This document shows positions 54,713 through 64,000 of a stretch of 64,000 nucleotides of DNA, piece by piece; position 1 is the stretch's first letter, and each line of letters begins with the position of its first letter. The stretch covers positions 1-64,000 of the forward strand of contig NZ_JAPIVT010000006.1 in NCBI RefSeq assembly GCF_026239735.1, in the 5' to 3' direction. A program made the translations under genes and the position numbers. The notes beneath the pieces were generated by a model, which did no database searches, was not told where the DNA came from, and worked only from the letters and a program-made list of their open reading frames with translations. Origin of the DNA: Pedobacter sp. MC2016-05. Its GTDB lineage: Bacteria; Bacteroidota; Bacteroidia; Sphingobacteriales; Sphingobacteriaceae.

Positions 54713-56158
54713 CTAAATTTCATTTGGGGTGGAATAACTATCATCGCCTCGTTTTTGAACACTTTGAAAAGCTTTAATGATCTCGTTTTCGAGTTGATAA
54801 ACCATTTTAGAAGATTTATATTTATTTATATTTTGAACCATTAATTCTCCTTCGTTGTTCATGGTAAAGGTCTTCGTTTGAGAATCTCCACCATAGCTTT
54901 CGGTCATGGTTAATGGTAAAGTCCATTGGTTGTTGCTGTAACAAACACTGGAATTTCGGTCTCCATCGCTATAATCTAAACAAGTCTGGCTATTTCTCGC
55001 TGCAATTTTATAGGTTTGACCACTATTAATTTTCATTTCTTCGTAATCTGCCTTTTCAATTGAGTACCTATCAGATTCAAGAAACAACCTGCCAACCATC
55101 TTGAAAGTCTCCAACCTGTAATCATCCTTCGTAATGATCACATCATCCTGATAAAATAAGCGGGTTTTAATCTTTCCATCTCGGGAAATAGTTTGAGGCA
55201 AATTACTACTGTATTTTATGATTAGATGCTCATCACCTTCATCAATATATTCTGTCAACTGTCCCATCTGGTTAAACTTAAAAGTAAGTTTTTCCTTTCC
55301 GTTAGGCAACAAGGAAATGCTGCTCACATTTTTTAGATTGATAAACTGAAAAGGTATAATGTACTCTCCTAATATTTCCTGTTGCAAAAAGGCATTGATA
55401 TTGGGCTCAACATCTTTGGCCGCACGGGTAGTTTGCATCAGTTTTTCAACCGTTAAGCTGTCTTTTTTAAAGCTGGCATAATAAGATGATGTTTTATCTA
55501 CGTTCGCAGCTTTCCCAATCTGCTCTGTTAACTTAACCATTTTGTTGCCCTGCAAAATTTCGGCTTCAGGCTTTCCGCTCCAATAAATAAAGCCTTCATG
55601 GCGCAACTGCCTGTCAAGGAGATTTAAATTTTGCTTATGATTGTTAGCTACTTTGATAAAAGTGTTTCGGTAGACATGGTGATAATTAACATCGCTTTCG
55701 GGAAAATTTTGATGCAATTCATCCCATTCCCTCTTCACCAAACCACGCATGCTGTAATAATCCGTACTTAAATCGGCGGCCTTTGGCTGACTGCGATAAG
55801 TTCTGCTTTCGCGATCTGCCATCCATTTCACATCATAAATAACAACCTGAGGTTTTCGTGCTTCCAACACCAAGGTATCACAGTCGGTACAAATCTTTTC
55901 TTTTTCAAATTTAGCTTCTTGCGGAGAAACCATAATCATTGGAGGTGCAGCATATCCTGGTTGTTTACTGTCAGAAAGTGAAGGCGGAGGTGGAGGTGCT
56001 TCAACAACGTCTTTAACAATGGGTGGCGGCGGTCCAAAATATTTCCTAACCGTTTTTACAGCTTTTTTCTTTACTGTTTTCTTTTGAGTAGCAGCTGTTC
56101 CTACTACTAATAAAGCAGTAATCATAAACGGCATTCTTCTTAAATATTTATTGAGCAT
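54713..56158 (-). CDS. Secreted Pro-rich protein, unknown function
   Basis: 481 residues with a signal-like N-terminus (MITALLVVGTAATQ), a basic stretch (KKTVKKKAVKTVRKY), a Pro-rich linker (FGPPPPIV, EAPPPPPSL) and a CTDC motif at about 89-92. The remainder has no domain I recognise. The Lys and Pro stretches resemble a periplasm-spanning linker. It follows the XAC2610-like gene by 17 bp. Confidence 0.65.
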   Translation of the reverse strand: MLNKYLRRMPFMITALLVVGTAATQKKTVKKKAVKTVRKYFGPPPPIVKDVVEAPPPPPSLSDSKQPGYAAPPMIMVSPQEAKFEKEKICTDCDTLVLEARKPQVVIYDVKWMADRESRTYRSQPKAADLSTDYYSMRGLVKREWDELHQNFPESDVNYHHVYRNTFIKVANNHKQNLNLLDRQLRHEGFIYWSGKPEAEILQGNKMVKLTEQIGKAANVDKTSSYYASFKKDSLTVEKLMQTTRAAKDVEPNINAFLQQEILGEYIIPFQFINLKNVSSISLLPNGKEKLTFKFNQMGQLTEYIDEGDEHLIIKYSSNLPQTISRDGKIKTRLFYQDDVIITKDDYRLETFKMVGRLFLESDRYSIEKADYEEMKINSGQTYKIAARNSQTCLDYSDGDRNSSVCYSNNQWTLPLTMTESYGGDSQTKTFTMNNEGELMVQNINKYKSSKMVYQLENEIIKAFQSVQKRGDDSYSTPNEI

Positions 56159-56175
56159 AGCTTCTATCTTTAGGT

Positions 56176-57021
56176 TTATTTACTTAGATCTTTTGAGCGA
56201 ACCCACACGAGCTTATTATTCGGTGCGAAACGATATACATCCTGCCACCACCTGGCTCCTCCGCGACAAGCCGTAAACAACAATTTCTTTTTTGGATCTA
56301 AAGTCACATCGCAAAGGCAATTGCATTTGGCATTGGAGTTGTCGGGTTCCAATAATTTTTCGAACCGCTTAGAATTTTGGTTGTATAGAAAAATGCTAAA
56401 CTCCTGGTATACGCCCATTCCGGCATCAGGTATAGAGAAAGCGATATCATCATATCCATCAAAGTTATAATCGGCAATGTAGCTTCTACGGACTGGATTA
56501 GGTGAATCCAATGATGGAAGGAGTGTATTGAACAGCTTACCATCAGCATATTGGATACTTAATTTATGATGATCAAAATGATTGAAACTGATTAGCGCAC
56601 CATGCAAAAGATATTGGTCGTTCCCTACTTCCACTTTGCTTTCTAACTGTAAGAGATTAAACTTCTTAACATCTTTTTTTCTCCAATACGAAGCCTTTTC
56701 TACAGCATTTATATTGTGCATCAGCGTGTAAGTTCCATTCACTTTACCATCAATCATTTCCTCCCAGATAAAGGTTTCATCATCTGGCTGCCCATCACTC
56801 CTGCCGCTGGTGTCTCTTTTATAGCTTTTGATTCGCAGGGCGATATTTCCTGTTTGTCCCACATATCTAACAAAAGCTCCTTTACCTTGATCGCCGAAGT
56901 ATAGATTTAATTGAAATGGCTTTGCTAAACCCACAGATTGCAGGATGTAAGGCTGAGCATTGCTTTTACAAAAAGCAAAAATGACTAAACAGATTAATAT
57001 TGTAGAACATTTGTTGATCAT
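56176..57021 (-). CDS. XAC2610-related secreted protein
   Basis: 281 residues with signal peptide (FCKSNAQ, about 17-23). The later part, SYIADYNFDGYDDIAFSIPD, then EFSIFLYNQNSKRFEKLL, matches the XAC2610-type FG-GAP-like repeat (DYNFDGYDD calcium-like loop). It contains Cys pairs CNCLC. Function unknown. Adjacent genes share the secreted or anchored style. Confidence 0.7.
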   Translation of the reverse strand: MINKCSTILICLVIFAFCKSNAQPYILQSVGLAKPFQLNLYFGDQGKGAFVRYVGQTGNIALRIKSYKRDTSGRSDGQPDDETFIWEEMIDGKVNGTYTLMHNINAVEKASYWRKKDVKKFNLLQLESKVEVGNDQYLLHGALISFNHFDHHKLSIQYADGKLFNTLLPSLDSPNPVRRSYIADYNFDGYDDIAFSIPDAGMGVYQEFSIFLYNQNSKRFEKLLEPDNSNAKCNCLCDVTLDPKKKLLFTACRGGARWWQDVYRFAPNNKLVWVRSKDLSK

Positions 57022-57043
57022 GAATTCGGATTTTTAAACGCTT

Positions 57044-59146
57044 TTAAAAGGAAGTATATTCTACCTGTTCACCATACTCATTGTAGCTGGTTCTATCTTT
57101 AAATTTGATTCGCGTTTTTCTGTCAGCGCTTTCCCTGTCTAAATCGTATAATTCGCTATCAAAGCGTTTTACTACACTACCCTTTTTATTTATAAGCGCA
57201 TATGAATTATCTTTCATTTGTACCAGCGCAAGTTTTGAAGTGGTGAAGAAGCTTTGTGCATATTGAAATTTAAAAGGAATAGCCAGCTGCCCGGCCGGGT
57301 TGATATATCCTTTTTCATTATTGCTATTTTCAACCAAAGCAAGGCTTTCGCTAAAGGGTTTTGCATCATCCCATCCCTTTGCCTCTAAATTAATACGGAT
57401 ATTGTTCTGTTTATCTACAAAATAATATTTACTATTGGTATTGCCGTTTGGTTCTTTTGTGGCTTTTCGCACAAGTAGTAAACCGCTGTTATAACCACCG
57501 TAAATATCGTCGTACTTGTTCTGCGTTAAATTCGTTCCGTTTAGATCAAAAACATTGATTTTGTTATTGCTCTTGGCCAGGAAAGAAGTTCCATCTATCT
57601 CAACATCGTCATACCTAAAAGGCAGTACTACTTTGAAATTCCTGTCCAACACACCCTCCTTTCCATCCTCTGTCTTTCCCCACCAAAATTTCGAGCTTGT
57701 AAATTTTAAATTATCATACTCCATCGGAAGAACAATTTTGCCGGTATTAATGTCAGCTACTCCGTTTAGCCCATTTGTTCTGGGTTCTATCTTCACATAC
57801 CTACCATCAAAAATCTCCGTATCATCTATTTTATAAGCGACCTTTTCAACCGTTTGTGTTTTATAATTTATCCAGTAAGTGTTGTCAACATCCCCATATT
57901 GATCCCAGTAATAATAGCGGTTTAACTTACGGAAATGCTCGTTAAACTGTGGCTGAATTACCCACTTGCCTTCTTTATTTAAAAAACCAGCTTTTTGTTT
58001 AGCAAAATCCATTGCGAGAAAATATTCCCCTGGCGCTTCATCATATTTAAAGGTATAGTCAACATCGAAATTTTTCATTTGAGGCACACTATCGCTCACG
58101 GAGAAGCCAACGCTACTTACCGGACCTGCAAAGGTGTAGATTGCCGTTTTTCTACTTTCTTTTTCAGCATCTGATAAAGCTGCCGGTGCGTGTGCTTTGA
58201 GCCATTTATCGAGATCCTTTTCAGTTTTAATCTCATCGGCTTTAACCCCATCTTTTGCTTTCTCTAGTATCTTAATATAATTTTCGTAAAGCTTTCTTTT
58301 TGCCGGCGTAATTTCGGTATTGCTGCTGCTTCCTTTTTCCGCTAAAACCCTTCCATCTTTATAATAGGCTTGTATTTTGATATCCCGATCGTTCTCGACA
58401 TCAGGTAAACTACAATGTGCCTGATTACCAACAATGGTATCTAACCGGATGATTCCATAAGGCGTTTTCACTTCAGGACTGTTCAGTGAAACTTTGTAGA
58501 GTGTTTTGCTGGCCACTGGAAGGCTTATTTTGTATTGAATACTGCGGATTGGCTTTGATGACATCAACGCGATATTTTCGTTGAAGCTACTGGCCTTATA
58601 AATGTATTTCTCCAGGGCATTCATTCCTTCTTCATCAATAAACTCATATTCTTCGCCCTTATCTTTCTCTATTTTAGTATGTTTTTTACCGATACTGTCG
58701 AGCGTCAAATAACCCTTATTGGTTTCAGTTCCATCCATAAAAACAAACTTTTGAGGGGTAAAAACGGGTTCCATATCTGCATTGTGTAGAAAATAGCTAC
58801 TCTCCTCACCCATTAAAGTCAGCAAATCATATTCATCTTTATCTAATGAAATCATATTGTAGGGATACTGCAAGCTAGTGCTCACTTCCAAATTTTTAAA
58901 AAAACGATAGAGTGCGCTGTCGCTAACGGCTTCTGTCCGTGTTGACTGGAAATTACTGGCTTTCTCTACTGAGAATTTCTCAGTAGTACCAGCGGTAATC
59001 ATAATCCTGGTATCGCTCAGCTTGATAATGCCTTTCAAATTATTAATATCATCATCTATTTTAGCCAGCAAATCTTTTTTCGATTGCGCCATACAAGAAC
59101 TAAAGAATACAACACTTAAAACGAGCAGGTATTTGTTGATTTTCAT
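57044..59146 (-). CDS. WG-repeat-containing secreted protein
   Basis: 700 residues, signal peptide with lipid-type box (VVFFSSCMAQ, Cys at about 18). The second half contains WG repeats (GFLNKEGKWVIQPQFNEHFR, GVADINTGKIVLPMEYDNLKF, GYINPAGQLAIPFKFQYAQS, ALINKKGSVVKRFDSEL). The first half is unassigned. WG repeats are ligand- or protein-interaction beta units found in surface proteins. First gene of the minus cluster. Confidence 0.75.
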   Translation of the reverse strand: MKINKYLLVLSVVFFSSCMAQSKKDLLAKIDDDINNLKGIIKLSDTRIMITAGTTEKFSVEKASNFQSTRTEAVSDSALYRFFKNLEVSTSLQYPYNMISLDKDEYDLLTLMGEESSYFLHNADMEPVFTPQKFVFMDGTETNKGYLTLDSIGKKHTKIEKDKGEEYEFIDEEGMNALEKYIYKASSFNENIALMSSKPIRSIQYKISLPVASKTLYKVSLNSPEVKTPYGIIRLDTIVGNQAHCSLPDVENDRDIKIQAYYKDGRVLAEKGSSSNTEITPAKRKLYENYIKILEKAKDGVKADEIKTEKDLDKWLKAHAPAALSDAEKESRKTAIYTFAGPVSSVGFSVSDSVPQMKNFDVDYTFKYDEAPGEYFLAMDFAKQKAGFLNKEGKWVIQPQFNEHFRKLNRYYYWDQYGDVDNTYWINYKTQTVEKVAYKIDDTEIFDGRYVKIEPRTNGLNGVADINTGKIVLPMEYDNLKFTSSKFWWGKTEDGKEGVLDRNFKVVLPFRYDDVEIDGTSFLAKSNNKINVFDLNGTNLTQNKYDDIYGGYNSGLLLVRKATKEPNGNTNSKYYFVDKQNNIRINLEAKGWDDAKPFSESLALVENSNNEKGYINPAGQLAIPFKFQYAQSFFTTSKLALVQMKDNSYALINKKGSVVKRFDSELYDLDRESADRKTRIKFKDRTSYNEYGEQVEYTSF

Positions 59147-59482
59147 GATACAGGATTAAATATGACGATGCAAGATAGATTTTGGAGCATGCATCTCTAC
59201 GAATTTATCAATCTTTAGGAAGTGAAAAAAAAGCGATTAGAATTCGTAGGGGTTGGGGTGATATCTGGTGGGTTTTGACTATTATTTGTCTATTGACTAG
59301 TAGGTGAACGACATAAATTTACCCGTATATCAGTCTATCAATCCTTTCAAAACAATTCTGCCGATTCTCTGCTTTTATAAATATGAAACATTATGATTTT
59401 TCGCTCCACATAGCGGGATAAATAAATCTGATACCGGCTTGTAATAGCAGCGTTTCATTACTCATTAGAAAATTATATAAAG
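59147..59482. other. Intergenic region, divergent
   Basis: 336 bp without gene or clear repeat; divergent promoters for the WG-repeat gene and the following plus-strand gene are expected. Confidence 0.4.
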
Positions 59483-59923
59483 ATGAAGATTTTAAAAGCA
59501 ATTTTGGCTGGTTTCGCTGGCGCAGCCGCCTTAAATATATTACATGAAACGGCTCGCAGGCTTGATGCCGATGCACCAAGAGTAGATTTGGTTGGAGAAG
59601 AAGCTTTAACCCGCTCCATGAACAGCCTCAACCTCGAAGCGCCAACAGGCAAAGAACTGTATGCCGCTACTTTAGCCGGCGACATTGTTAGCAATACCAT
59701 CTATTACAGTGCAATTGGCATGGCTGGAAGTAAAAATGTTTATCTGAAAGGAGCCCTTGCTGGTTTAACTGCTGGCCTAGGTGCCATTAAACTCCCGAAA
59801 GAAATGGGTTTAGATGATGAACCTGTAACCAAAACCGATAAAACCAAGTTGCTCACTGTAGCATGGTATTTAATCGGTGGCTTGGTAACCGCAGCGGTAT
59901 TTGATCAGTTTAAAAAGAAATAA
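59483..59923 (+). CDS. Conserved membrane protein, unknown function
   Basis: 146 residues with Ala/Gly-rich TM helices at both ends (MKILKAILAGFAGAAALNIL and VAWYLIGGLVTAAVFDQFKK) and a central one (YLKGALAGLTAGLGAIKLPK). Resembles small Sphingobacteriaceae proteins of unknown function. No neighbours co-transcribed. Confidence 0.65.
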   Translation: MKILKAILAGFAGAAALNILHETARRLDADAPRVDLVGEEALTRSMNSLNLEAPTGKELYAATLAGDIVSNTIYYSAIGMAGSKNVYLKGALAGLTAGLGAIKLPKEMGLDDEPVTKTDKTKLLTVAWYLIGGLVTAAVFDQFKKK

Positions 59924-59962
59924 CTGAAGAACGGCTACCCTTTGTTCGAGACAACATTACAC

Positions 59963-60040
59963 GTTGTTAACCCTTTGCTAACCCTTTCTATACCTATCGT
60001 TAACCCCTTTTTAACCCTTTGCTTACCCAAATAGTTAACT
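59963..60040. repeat. Degenerate TTAACCC(TTT) repeat array
   Basis: GTTAACCCTTT, CTAACCCTTT, GTTAACCCCTTT, TTAACCCTTT and GCTTACCC recur in about 80 bp. No gene overlaps it. It sits between the 146-residue protein and the phosphodiesterase gene. It is not a CRISPR array. Confidence 0.6.
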
Positions 60041-60167
60041 TTGACGCTAGAAATGGTAAACTTTAGGTTTTTATGTGTTAACCTAATCAGCCTCCATCGC
60101 TTGCCCATTGCATGCCTATCCCAGTCCTAGGGCATGATGATTGCATTTTTAAGGCATCTATAAATTC

Positions 60168-61073
60168 CTATTGATGCAGTTTTCGTTCCTTTAGATATTT
60201 GATTAAATCTGCAGGGCGATCGCTTTGAATAAACACAGGGTTAAACTCTAGTAACCAACCCCAGCTTTCGGGTTTTTGATTTTGCTCCACTGCCAGATCA
60301 TCATCATGACCGCCATTGAGTGATGGCCACAAGCTGTTAAGCCAAACGATTTGATTTTTAGCAATCTGCGGAAGTTGTTTGAGATTAGATAAGGTATCTG
60401 TATTAAAAATCGGTTGGATAACACTTTTCTTTGAATTTCCATAACCTTCTATAATTTTTAAAGCGTCAGGATTGGTCATATTAACCACCACCATAATGTA
60501 AGCTTCAGCAGGGATTTTCTCTGTTGAAATCAATTTTTCATAAGGAATATTGTCGCCAACATTTACAACTGCTTGCTGTAGGGTTCCGGTTTCCTGCAAA
60601 ACTTTAAATACCTCTGGCAAGTGATCGTTGCCCTTATCCACATTAATCAGAATTTTATCTTTCGCTACCATCATCAACTCTTTAAAGGTAGGAATCGGGT
60701 TTGCGGTTACTCTGCCTAATCCATTTCTCAGCTTAAATTTTCTAATTTCTTCTAATGTAAAATCACTCACTTTACCTTTTCCATTGGTGGTACGATCGAT
60801 TGTATTATCATGCATTACCACCATCTGGCTATCTTTGGTCATTTTTACATCAAGCTCCATCATATCGAAACCTTTATCAATGCTATTTAACAAAGCATGC
60901 AACGAGTTTTCAGGCGCATTTCTCCAGTCGCCACGATGTGCTACCACTAGAATTTCTTTATGGGTACGATTAAAAACCTGCTCGAGTTTTTGGGCAGGAT
61001 TTTGCGCAAGAGCAGAAGTTAGGTTTATCGCACCCGCGAAAAACACAAGAAAATAAAATCTGATTTTCATCAT
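60168..61073 (-). CDS. Glycerophosphodiester phosphodiesterase (GDPD family)
   Basis: 301 residues with a signal peptide (NLTSALAQ at about 17-24). Catalytic residues: H46 and R47 in AHRGDWRNAPENS, E73 and D75 in MMELDVKMTKD, H88 in VMHDNTIDRTTNGKG. It is exported and hydrolyses glycerophosphodiesters to glycerol-3-phosphate. Located beside a SusCD pair but separated by the hairpin at 61092-61155. Confidence 0.9.
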   Translation of the reverse strand: MMKIRFYFLVFFAGAINLTSALAQNPAQKLEQVFNRTHKEILVVAHRGDWRNAPENSLHALLNSIDKGFDMMELDVKMTKDSQMVVMHDNTIDRTTNGKGKVSDFTLEEIRKFKLRNGLGRVTANPIPTFKELMMVAKDKILINVDKGNDHLPEVFKVLQETGTLQQAVVNVGDNIPYEKLISTEKIPAEAYIMVVVNMTNPDALKIIEGYGNSKKSVIQPIFNTDTLSNLKQLPQIAKNQIVWLNSLWPSLNGGHDDDLAVEQNQKPESWGWLLEFNPVFIQSDRPADLIKYLKERKLHQ

Positions 61074-61091
61074 TTAATTTTGATAAAAAGT

Positions 61092-61155
61092 GCCTGTATC
61101 ACCATTTTAATCCTTCGAAAAGCTCAGAATGAAAATCTTAAATAATGATACAGGC
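61092..61155. terminator. 10-bp hairpin between GDPD and SusD genes
   Basis: GCCTGTATCA (61092-61101) pairs with TGATACAGGC (61146-61155) and encloses a REP-like core CCTTCGAAAAGCTCAG. No strong T tract, so function as terminator is possible but unproven. Confidence 0.5.
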
Positions 61156-61179
61156 GCTAATGTTTGCTAATAAAAATAA

Positions 61180-62703
61180 TTAATATCCTGAGTTTTGGTA
61201 CATTTTTGCAGGATCTAACTTGAACTCATCAAAAGGAATAGGGAAATATCTATCTTTTGTGGTGAAATTACTCAACTTTGCATTGCCAAAGTTAGCTTGA
61301 GATTTTGCTCTGAAATAAGTAACCAGTTCAGCAGTGGTAAAGTTACGCAGCAAATCAAACCACCTGTGGTTTTCAAAAGCCAACTCTACCCTACGCTCAT
61401 GTAAAATTGCCAGTTTTAGTGTTGGATATTTGGAGCTATAAGCCGCGTTGTTACGGGCCACAGCGTATAAAGGCACACCAGCTCTTGCCCTAACCATATC
61501 CAAATATTGTATCGCAACCGCGTCATTGCCTTGCAACATATTCACTTCTGCCAACATTAAAATAATATCTGCAAAACGCATTAAAGGGAAATTATTTCCG
61601 CCGTAGCCGTTAACCGTTGCCGCTTCACTAGCATCTCGGTATTTTGTAATAAACCAATCCAGCACTCTGGTATCAGCAGCATATTTAATGGAGAAATCTT
61701 TACGTGGATCGCCGGTTTCATAATCTAAAACTAAATCTGGCGTTACGTTGCCTCCAACTCCAGTTGGTGCTCTTCTCGAATTAATGGTTTCGCCGAAAGC
61801 CTGGTTATTTGCGGCGATGCTCGAAGCGTAAGTGATGTTTCCCTGAAGGTTTACTATTTCGAATATCACCTCTGGATTGTTTGCTTTATTCGTTACATCA
61901 AACACATCTGCATAAGGAATAGCTGCAAGTGTGTTGAAAGTCTTCAGGTTGTACGCTGCTAATAAGTATGTATTTGCATTGGTTAAATTCTCTGCTTTGC
62001 CATTTTCTAACGTAGTGGCCATCGTTAAATAAACCTGACCTAGCAAACCATTTATAGCAGCTTTAGAAGCTCTGCCTGCCATAGCACCCGTAGCCAAGTT
62101 TGGAAGATTACTATTTAATGCATCTTTCAAATCAGTTACAATTTGTGCATAAACCGTTGCTTGTGGTTGCCTGAAAGTATTTTCAACCACTTCATTATTA
62201 CTCGTTAGTTGTTTGGTTACCAATGGCACATCGCCCCATTTTCTTACCAAATGAAAGTAGATTAATGCCCTAACAAATTTTGTTTCCGCCAGGTATTGGG
62301 CTTTCAAATTGGCATCAGTAAATGGCACTTTATCAATATTCGAAGTAATTACGTTACATCTGGTAATGGTGGAATAAAGACTTACCCAATGGTTTTTTAA
62401 ATAAGTGTTACTGGGTAGAATACTAAAATCTCCAAACTGGAAAGGCTCTCCTGCATTCGATTGATTATCGTTTATACCGGTATTATCTGAACGTTGCTCG
62501 GTATACAAGTTGCTGCTTTCTCCAATGTTGTTGCTGCTTCTTAGTGATTGATAAACGCCATTTACGGCAAGCAAAACATCATTTGGCGAAGTGAAGAACT
62601 GTTCTACCGTTACCGCATTGGGGTCGGTTTGTTCAAGGAAATCTTTTTTACAGGCTGATAAAGAAATCAAGCCTACAAAAATTAAGAATATACTTTTTTT
62701 CAT
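61180..62703 (-). CDS. SusD/RagB family lipoprotein (third PUL)
   Basis: 507 residues. Lipid signal MKKSIFLIFVGLISLSACKK with Cys at 18. SusD parts: FVRALIYFHLVRKWGDVPLV, RFADIILMLAEVNMLQGND, LAILHERRVELAFENHRWFDL. It is 31 bp downstream of SusC on the same strand. No glycan enzyme is next to it inside this window, so the substrate is not predictable. Confidence 0.92.
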   Translation of the reverse strand: MKKSIFLIFVGLISLSACKKDFLEQTDPNAVTVEQFFTSPNDVLLAVNGVYQSLRSSNNIGESSNLYTEQRSDNTGINDNQSNAGEPFQFGDFSILPSNTYLKNHWVSLYSTITRCNVITSNIDKVPFTDANLKAQYLAETKFVRALIYFHLVRKWGDVPLVTKQLTSNNEVVENTFRQPQATVYAQIVTDLKDALNSNLPNLATGAMAGRASKAAINGLLGQVYLTMATTLENGKAENLTNANTYLLAAYNLKTFNTLAAIPYADVFDVTNKANNPEVIFEIVNLQGNITYASSIAANNQAFGETINSRRAPTGVGGNVTPDLVLDYETGDPRKDFSIKYAADTRVLDWFITKYRDASEAATVNGYGGNNFPLMRFADIILMLAEVNMLQGNDAVAIQYLDMVRARAGVPLYAVARNNAAYSSKYPTLKLAILHERRVELAFENHRWFDLLRNFTTAELVTYFRAKSQANFGNAKLSNFTTKDRYFPIPFDEFKLDPAKMYQNSGY

Positions 62704-62734
62704 TTTGATCTGTTTTAATGATTTCAGGGCTAGA

Positions 62735-64000
62735 TTAAAAAGTTAATTTAATACCTAGGTTATAGGCTCTGGCCAATGGATAATTACCATAATCTACTCC
62801 AGGAGTTAAGTTTGCACCAGCATTATAATCTACTTCAGGATTGTAACCTTTGTAATCGGTAATGGTAAATGCATTATCAACACTTCCAAAAACTCTTATA
62901 TTTTCTACATGAAGGGTTTTGGCAACCATTTTAGGAAAATTATAACCCAATGTGATGTTTGTACACCTTAAATACGATCCATCCTGTACATAAAATGAGG
63001 ACAAACGCGTACTGTTACTTTGCGTACCTGCACGGGAAGCACGGTAATTTAAACCGCTCCCGGGATTTGCTGCATTGCGGTAACGATCTGCAACTTCTGC
63101 GTATTGGTTGCCTGATCCTTCAAAGTTATACAGGTAATAATCCTGACCATCCAACACATCGTTACCTTGCGACCCATTGAAAGAAGCCCTGATATCAAAT
63201 GATTTATAATTTGCATTCACTGCGAAACCGTAGGTAAAATCCGGGTAAGGGTTACCAATTACTTTCTTATCAGCATCGTTAACCACGCCGTCGCCATTGG
63301 TGTCTTCAAAATACAAATCGCCTACCTTGTAAGGATTAGATTGTGCAGAAGATGGTGCAACTTTACCTAATAATTCTGGTGTTACCCTACCAGCAACCTG
63401 GTAACCATAAAACATACCAATTGATTGACCTTCTTGTGTAATATGCGTAATGTACTGTCGCTCTGCACCCACACTAAAAATGGTGCTGTTTCCACCCAAA
63501 TTAAGCACTTTGTTACTGTTAAAAGAGATATTTCCGCTTAAGCCTAAGTTGAAATTATCGGTGCTGACCACACGGCCGTCCAATTGGAAATCGAAACCTT
63601 TATTTCTGACTTTACTATCTCTTAAATTAGTTAAGATGCTTGATGATCCAGAAATTGCAGAAATAGGCTGGTTGAATAATAAATTGTAAGATAAACTGTA
63701 ATAGTAGTTGGCAATGAATGAAAGGCGACCGTTGAAGAAACTTAAATCCGTACCGAAATTGTATTGTGATGTGGACTCCCAACCCAGGTTCTGATCTTTA
63801 ATACCGCCAGCCCAAACTGCAGTTGCAATGGCATTTCCAAATACAACACCACCCGGGCTGCTCATGGTTTGCGTATGGTTGTTATCGCCAATATTGTTGT
63901 TACCGCTTAAACCCCAACTTGCTCTTAATTTAACGGTAGAACCGTTACCAAGGAAGTCGTTATACCAGCTTTCTTGAGATAGATTCCAGCCTGCCGCTGC
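62735..64000 (-). CDS. SusC/RagA TonB-dependent transporter, C-terminal part (cut by window end)
   Basis: The reading frame remains open to the last base, so the gene continues beyond 64000. The visible 420 residues are barrel strands (YNFGTDLSFFNGRLSFIANY, GSQGNDVLDGQDYYLYNFEG) ending VDYGNYPLARAYNLGIKLTF. An internal ATG at 63865 is not the start. Nothing can be said of its N-terminus. Confidence 0.9.
   Translation of the reverse strand, partial: AAAGWNLSQESWYNDFLGNGSTVKLRASWGLSGNNNIGDNNHTQTMSSPGGVVFGNAIATAVWAGGIKDQNLGWESTSQYNFGTDLSFFNGRLSFIANYYYSLSYNLLFNQPISAISGSSSILTNLRDSKVRNKGFDFQLDGRVVSTDNFNLGLSGNISFNSNKVLNLGGNSTIFSVGAERQYITHITQEGQSIGMFYGYQVAGRVTPELLGKVAPSSAQSNPYKVGDLYFEDTNGDGVVNDADKKVIGNPYPDFTYGFAVNANYKSFDIRASFNGSQGNDVLDGQDYYLYNFEGSGNQYAEVADRYRNAANPGSGLNYRASRAGTQSNSTRLSSFYVQDGSYLRCTNITLGYNFPKMVAKTLHVENIRVFGSVDNAFTITDYKGYNPEVDYNAGANLTPGVDYGNYPLARAYNLGIKLTF

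Noticed and set aside
59963-60040. Considered a CRISPR array
   Set aside because: Units are too short, irregular and lack spacers of constant length. No Cas1/Cas2 gene is present.

Overview
The window comes from a Bacteroidota chromosome, most likely family Sphingobacteriaceae and close to Pedobacter. The evidence is several SusC/SusD pairs, two hybrid two-component regulators (HTCS), a chondroitinase-AC-like PL8 lyase that resembles the known Pedobacter heparinus enzyme, GLPGLI and DUF5017 family proteins, and AT-rich intergenic DNA carrying REP-like sequences. Species cannot be named from the sequence alone.

Layout. (1) 1-900 is repeat-rich intergenic DNA with a 109-bp direct repeat. (2) 917-1489 is a conserved protein of unknown role. 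(3) 1926-8619 is an AT-rich defence-type island. It holds a DUF4365 protein with a nuclease-like C-terminus, an ATPase/HNH pair resembling Septu (PtuAB), a large coiled-coil ATPase resembling RloC, a small protein made mostly of an 8-residue repeat, a 54-residue ORF and an XRE regulator. (4) 8993-11945 is the most striking locus: an ECF-like sigma factor, then a truncated and apparently nuclease-dead Cas12f/TnpB homologue, then two tandem structured sequences that look like its guide RNAs. This matches the recently described class of dCas12f-sigma RNA-guided transcription systems of Bacteroidota. (5) 12236-23954 is a fructan utilisation locus: HTCS with a periplasmic sugar-binding sensor, sugar importer, fructokinase, SusC, SusD and a GH32 fructanase. 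(6) 24266-29297 holds housekeeping or miscellaneous genes (lipoprotein, LprI-like protein, tRNA-Ala, CAT-like acetyltransferase, HAD phosphatase, a broken Crp/Fnr gene, flavin reductase, carbonic anhydrase). (7) 29489-45002 is a glycosaminoglycan locus (kduD, kduI, GH88, PL8, DUF5017 lipoprotein, SusD, SusC and a divergent HTCS). (8) 45017-47696 is a LytS/LytTR-type sensor and regulator pair. (9) 48016-52326 holds two small paralogous secreted proteins, a GLPGLI protein and a TonB-receptor-like outer-membrane protein. (10) 52445-59923 holds mostly secreted or membrane proteins of unknown function. (11) 60168-64000 holds a glycerophosphodiesterase and a third SusD/SusC pair, whose SusC runs off the window end.

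How the parts fit. The two PULs are textbook: outer-membrane SusCD uptake, surface or periplasmic depolymerase, and an HTCS sensing the released sugar. In the GAG locus PL8 yields unsaturated disaccharides, GH88 removes the unsaturated uronate, and KduI and KduD feed it toward KDG. The sigma/dCas12f/guide locus lies directly beside the fructan PUL. Such systems are reported to activate SusCD-type genes through an RNA guide, so the guides' targets are the main open question. No convincing target match was found by eye in this window.
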